Positions 59,101-64,000 of a stretch of 64,000 nucleotides of DNA are shown piece after piece. Within the stretch, counting starts at the first letter, position 1. The number at the start of each line of letters is the position of its first letter. The notes under the pieces were generated by a model. It worked only from the letters and a program-made list of their open reading frames with translations, made no database searches and was not told where the DNA came from. Location of the stretch: positions 254,249,533 through 254,313,532 of the forward strand of contig NC_081410.1 in assembly GCF_030272615.1 (NCBI RefSeq), given 5' to 3'. The translations under genes were made by a program, and so were the position numbers. This DNA is from Cryptomeria japonica. Taxonomy: Eukaryota > Streptophyta > Pinopsida > Cupressales > Cupressaceae.

Positions 59101-60390
59101 GAGGGCACATCTATGTACCTTCTTCTGAAGGATTGAGAGAGTTCATTGTCACGAAGGCTCATAGAGATCCTTATGCAGCACATCCCGAAGTTAAGAAGAT
59201 GCATGTTGACTTGAGACAGTTATATCATTGGCCAGGAATGCGGTAGCTCATTGCAGAGTCAAGGCGGAGCACCACCATCCAGGTGGGTTGCTCTAGTCTC
59301 ATGCTATACCAAAGTGGAAGTGGGATACTATATCCATGGATTTCATCATTGGTCTCCCCATGTCATCTTGTTACCATGATGCCATCTTGGTGACAGTTGA
59401 CAAGTTGACCAAAGTGGCCCACTTTTCACCAGTTTGGACTACCTTCACAACAACAACAGTAGCACAAGTGTTCTTGTGAGACATTGTCAAACTTCATGGT
59501 GTTCCACACAAGATTATTTTTGATAGAGATTCCCTCTTCACTTCTTCCTTTTGGAAGGCATTATAGGTAGCTATGGGCACTAAGCTCAACTTCAGTATAG
59601 CCTATCATCCGGAAACTGATCGTCAGACAAAGAGGGTTAACCAAGTGTTAGAGGATATGCTTCACATGTACATCATGGATCATTAGACCAGATGGGAAGA
59701 GTACCTCCCCTTAGTGGAGTTTGCCTATAACAATGGAAATCACACTTCGTTAGGGATGCCACCCTATCAGACATTATACGATAGGCCTTGTAGGACACCG
59801 TTGAGTTGGGACTACATAGAGGATAGAGTTTCTATTGGTCCTAAGATAGTTCGGGATATGGAGCAGTAGGTAGATTTGATTAGGTAGTGTCTTAGAGAGG
59901 CACAAGATAGACATAAGAAGTATGCAGATGTGAAGAGGATAGATCGTAGCTACTTGGTTGGAGACAGAGTCTTCTTGAGAGTGCGGCCGCATAAGAGTCC
60001 AATCCATTACGGAAAGGGTTCTAAGCTCGTACCTCGCTTCGTAGGACCATTTGAGATCCTTGAGAAGATAGGACTAGTTGCCTACCATTTAGCATTGCCA
60101 CCTAGCCTGTCACACATCCATGATGTGTTTCATGTATCAGTTTTGAGGAAGTATATCTATGATGAGTCTCATATTTTAGATTGGAATACCTTGCAGGTGG
60201 AGTCAGATGGATAGCTAGCTTTGGAGCCCATTCGCATTTTGGCACACCGGATGTTGGCCCTTCGAGGTCGAGAGCTGGACTAGGTTAGGGTCTAGTGGGA
60301 TTGCTATGATGAAGTTACAGCTTCATGGGAGGACGCAGCATGTATGAGATCACAATACCCCCATCTTTTTGATGAACTCTAGGAAGAAGT
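59101..60390 (+). pseudogene. Chromovirus integrase with chromodomain-like end
   Basis: The zinc domain starts at [20 protein letters not shown], but a short deletion with frame change near 59246-59270 removes its Cys pair. The core follows in another frame: [13 protein letters not shown] (Asp), [26 protein letters not shown] (Asp) and HPETDRQTKRVNQVLEDML, where the usual catalytic Glu is Lys. Stops lie near 59295, 59478, 59563, 59683, 59866 and 59884. The C-terminal part has VGDRVFLRVRPHKS, GPFEILEKIGLVAYHLALP, HDVFHVSVLRKYI and a chromodomain-like EPIRILAHRMLALRGRELD ... SWEDAACMRSQYPHLF. Confidence 0.9.
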
Positions 60391-60396
60391 TCATGC

Positions 60397-60410
60397 CTAG
60401 AGGGAGAGGG
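60397..60410 (+). other. Polypurine tract of the chromovirus
   Basis: TAGAGGGAGAGGG lies directly before the 3' LTR start and would prime plus-strand DNA synthesis. Confidence 0.85.
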
Positions 60411-63400
60411 TGTGAGGTCCTATCCTGACTCATCCTAGCATTTCAGTGTTTTTCAGGTTGAGATTATTATGGATGCTTTATTTTTATGCATTATGGATTT
60501 AGAACTTATATGATTCCATGATTTGGATAGCATTGATATATATGGATGCTTCATTTCTATGCATTATAGATATAGAACTCTATATGATTCTAGAATAGGA
60601 TAAATTTGATATGATGTATGTCATTATTGGATTTGCAAGACTTTACTATGATGATTGAAATAGAATGCATGTTTTATGTATGGATCAAAATTATGAGGAT
60701 TATGATAATTACTTGTGTGGATTTATTTGGATATAAGATATATTGATTTGTTTAATGTCAATTGTATGCAGAGTGTTTGATGTGTATTCTTATCCATGTG
60801 TTTAATTTTATATGAGGTTATTTGGAAGTACTAATGTGTAATTGAGATGCACAGGAAAAGTATCCATGTGACCATGGAAATATTATGGAGAACAAAACCT
60901 AGACCTATGTATGTTCGTAAAACCAGGGGTTGTCTATTTGGAGAAACAACGCCCCGTATGTATCATATTTTATTTGTAATAGTAAATGATGCATGTGTGT
61001 TAAATTTTATTTATTGATCTATTTAAATCCAACAAGATACAAATTTCACGTGTAATTTTGTAAAGTATTTTATTGTGTCACTTGACACATGTGTTGATTT
61101 ATGTCTTGATTTTTGACTTGTCTCTTGGAGGGAGTTGTTTCAACCATAGCTTTTTTAAACATTTGAATGTGGTTCTAAATTTGCTTTGGGTAGAGAGTCT
61201 TTGGAGTAGTCAACTCAGGTTTGACCCGAAAGTTAACTTTAGATGGGTTTATAAGGGGTCAAATGGACCCCTAGGGGTAGTTTAAAGGTGTTTCCTAAAG
61301 TCCATAAGGTATACCTATGGGTTAGGAGTATTTTTAGGCATGTGTCTACTCCCATGTGACTTTTTAGTCACCTCAAAAAGTGGGTTTCCTAAGGTGAGCG
61401 AAAATTGAAATTAGAAGGTGCCATCTAGGTTAGATAACCTTCCTTTTTGATGAGAGATCCTTTTCCACTTTTTCTTACTTTTTCCTTTTTTAGTTTTAGA
61501 AACCTGTGAGAACTCTCATTGAGGTCTTTTTAGGCAAGAATGAGAGATTTTGTGGGCAATCACCCACTCTCCATTTTTGGGGATCATGCAATTTTGAAAA
61601 GAATAGTTTTGGGATAGAATTTTGGCTAAGCGTAAATGGAAGAATTGTGGAATTGGGTTGCTCATCCTCAAACTAGTTCTAGCAAACCTTTGGGCAGATT
61701 GAAGGTTGGTTCATCTTCTTCTTTTATTTTGTTTTACGTTGCATGTTTATGTTGGAAAGATTGTTTGAATGAAAAAGTTATTTTCTTGTATTTTCTTTTG
61801 TAAAAATTATTATGTGACCTTTTTTTAATTCTTTTATGCATTTCCTGTGATTTGGGAGTAACCAAGGCCTTCTACACTTGGGAGAGTAGGATGGTCTTGT
61901 GGGTGGTAGAATTTTTACAACCCTCGAGTGAGAGACTCTCATTATGACAGCAAACTCAAGGGGTGTATATGTGATCCTTGCTTCATGGCCTGGTTTATGC
62001 ATTTGGGGGTCATAAGGGAAGAAAGTATGGCATGAATGACTTGGGGGGCATAAGGATGTGGAGTTAATGAACTTATGATATATCTTTGTTTGCCATGAGG
62101 TGGCTTTGTGATCTACCATTGTTGCAGTCTCCTCAGGGTATTTGGTCCACTACCACCCATGTAAAATCATCACATTTTGTGATGAAGTGTAGCCTTGGTT
62201 GGGAAAGTGTTGTTGTGTGCTTGTTTCCCTTGCTTGTTGTATTTGCATGTGTGTAACCTGTCTAGGGCTTGGTTCTCCAAGCTCGGGGGTGGCTTCTAGT
62301 AAGCCTAGGCTAGGAGGTGAGCACTCCATGGTCAAAGTCTTATGATTTATTTGCAAGATTGATTGGAAAGAAAAGAAAAAGACAAGCTAGGAGTTGCCGG
62401 TTTTTGTACTTGATTTATAGAAAAAGAATAAGAAAAGGGATGCTATATTTTCAGTTGCAAAAATGTGAATAAAAAGTTGCATGTTGTATTTACTTTAAAA
62501 AAAAAGAAAATGTATCTATTTTATTTAAAGTCCTCATTTAATAGAAATGAGAGACTAGCTAGGCATCTCACCCACTTGTAATGTTGACTATATTTTATTC
62601 TTAATATGTTCTAAAGAAATGCATTATTTTATTAAGTTATTATTGCAAAAAAGGAAATGTGTATTTCTAGATTTAATTCCTATAGTTCTAAAAATAATAT
62701 TTGTTGTGTATGTGTTATTTTGAAAATCAAGAAATTCATTTTATCCCCTTATGCATTTGAAATATTGGAAAAGAATGAAATAGAAAAGCATGTATGTTAT
62801 TAAGTTGGAAATAAAACATTTAGTCCTATTTATGGAAGTTCTAAATCCAAATATAGTTAATCAGCCATTTAGTATGAGCACTAATGTTGCATACGGTAGT
62901 TTAATTAATTCTGTCATTTTTTCCCCTTGATTTATTGTAGACAGTAAATCTAAAAGTGACATGTCTATTCTTTATGTTGTTAGGCCCCCACAGCGGGGGA
63001 CTCGTCATCTCAATTCATTATGGGGGGAAACCTCTCCTTATGGAACTGTGGTTGAAGGCACTCGTGCCACCATCAATTCTGAACAATCGGCGGCTCCTTC
63101 GGGTTCCCCCATGACTCACTTCAGTCCCACCCGATCTTATACACATGATTATATATATGCATGTAAAGGTCTAATTTTTAGATTATTATTTTATGATGTA
63201 TTTATATTTTATATATGTTTTATATAAACATATGGGCATGTAAATATTCGAATATGATGTTTTTTTTTTAATTTTAAATATCTTTTAGAGTGTAATCTTT
63301 TAGGAAATTATATTGACTTTATAAGTTATTTTGACTTTAGGGGATTATTTAGTCCACCTAAATATAGGCTATTCCAGACTAAATTTTATAGGGAAATTTA

Positions 63401-63800
63401 CATTATGGATTTAATTGACCCTTTAGTTGAATTAGTTTAACAACATTTTAGTTATTGTTGAAAAAAAATATAGGCAATAATAATCTAAGTGTTAGGACTA
63501 ATTTATTTAGTTCCTAAAAGCAATTAATGGTTATTGGAGATTAATATTATCTTTGTCAATTAATTTAGAGATTTGTGGTTAAGTTAATTTATTGATTGAA
63601 ATTGACGAGACAATAAATAATTCTTTTAGTATTCTATATTTAAATTATTTTCCCCTACTTGAGTTAGTGGTAGTGTTAACTCAAACATAGTTAAGACAAA
63701 ACTTGTTAGTGCATTTCATATTAGCAAATTTAATGTTATTAGGTTGTTATTTAAAAAAAAAATGGTTATCCCGTTCGTGCCTAAAAATTTGGGCATGACA
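60411..63800 (+). repeat. 3' LTR of the chromovirus (3.4 kb)
   Basis: It starts TGTGAGGTCC and ends GGGCATGACA followed by CTCAT. It aligns with the 5' LTR over all but 62970-63140. Single-base differences are scattered over the whole length. Confidence 0.95.
62970..63140 (+). other. GC-rich cassette unique to the 3' LTR
   Basis: This 170-base part replaces about 1070 bases of the 5' LTR. It is much richer in G and C than its surroundings. One plus frame is open through it, with RPPQRGTRHLNSLWGETSPY and SGSPMTHFSPTRSY. A pyrimidine stretch ending in TTGTTAG lies at its left border, like a splice acceptor. It may be a captured host exon; I do not recognise the protein. Confidence 0.45.
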
Positions 63801-63805
63801 CTCAT

Positions 63806-64000
63806 TATATTATTATTATTATTTCAACAGGTTTACTTATTTTTTAAACAACAACATTTGCATTTCTTTATTTTCATAAATATATATAGGTTTCTAATAT
63901 TATACACGTAATGTGTACACAGTGAACTTTCATATTATATATATATATATATATATAGCCAAAATATTTATATTCTCAGAAATTTACCTACTGTGCTTTT
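63806..64000 (-). repeat. Continuation of the old Gypsy LTR
   Basis: This is the sequence beyond the CTCAT duplication. It is AT-rich with a (TAT)n run (63807-63822) and a (TA)n run (63936-63957), fitting the microsatellite-rich part of the old LTR at 49637-51233. No other feature was seen. Confidence 0.5.

Larger units (their letters stand above)
51239..63800 (+). mobile_element. Tekay/Del-type chromovirus (Ty3/Gypsy)
   Basis: LTRs at 51239-55532 and 60411-63800 enclose an internal part with PBS, gag, protease, RT, RNase H, integrase and a chromodomain-like end in that order. The target duplication CTCAT is exact at 51234-51238 and 63801-63805. Large LTRs, the initiator tRNA-Met PBS and the C-terminal chromodomain pattern point to Tekay/Del. 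The element is disabled by stops, a small integrase deletion and catalytic substitutions. Confidence 0.95.

Overview
The window looks like intergenic heterochromatin from a large plant genome. It is AT-rich and almost wholly built of nested retrotransposons: Ty3/Gypsy of the Tat and Tekay/Del type, Ty1/Copia with Sirevirus-like traits, and L1-type LINEs with an added RNase H. I found no convincing host protein gene, rRNA or tRNA gene. The element mix and depth of nesting would suit a gymnosperm or another giant plant genome, but nothing here fixes the species.

Left third (1-31327): a stack of insertions, nearly all read on the minus strand. The base is an old LINE (pieces at 26510-27604 and 28833-30156). 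It was hit by an old Copia element (5' LTR 25191-26509, PBS, gag coiled coil, zinc knuckles; its far end runs off the left edge). That Copia was split by a Tat-type Gypsy element (1975-21532, 5-bp duplication GTACT), which was itself split by a younger Copia (4387-10502, duplication CAATG). Also inserted are two LTRs of one family in opposite orientation without internal regions (23471-24652 and 27605-28832), another LTR (30157 to about 31327) and a 0.9-kb inverted-repeat DNA element (22261-23171).

Middle (31328-49636): low-complexity DNA with degenerate telomere-like GGTTTAGGG repeats (32770-33620), then a near full-length L1 LINE (34094-41059, minus, exact 15-bp duplication). The L1 has ORF1 (DUF4283-like plus zinc knuckle) and ORF2 (endonuclease, RT, zf-RVT, RNase H). 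ORF2 keeps one reading frame for about 5 kb, is broken only by stop codons, and runs in frame past a TAG into a nine-residue tandem repeat and a coiled-coil tail. A truncated plus-strand LINE end follows (41345-42265), then several kb of old unrecognised DNA and degenerate coding traces.

Right end (49637-64000): an old minus-strand LTR (49637-51233, resuming at 63806) was split by a Tekay/Del-type chromovirus on the plus strand (51239-63800, duplication CTCAT). Its two LTRs differ in length (4294 and 3390 bp) because a variable cassette near the middle is unrelated in the two copies. One copy carries microsatellites and an array of GC-rich palindromes; the other carries a GC-rich stop-free stretch. 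The chromovirus has gag, protease, RT, RNase H, integrase and a chromodomain-like end, but several catalytic residues are lost and stops are frequent.

No element in the window appears able to move by itself.
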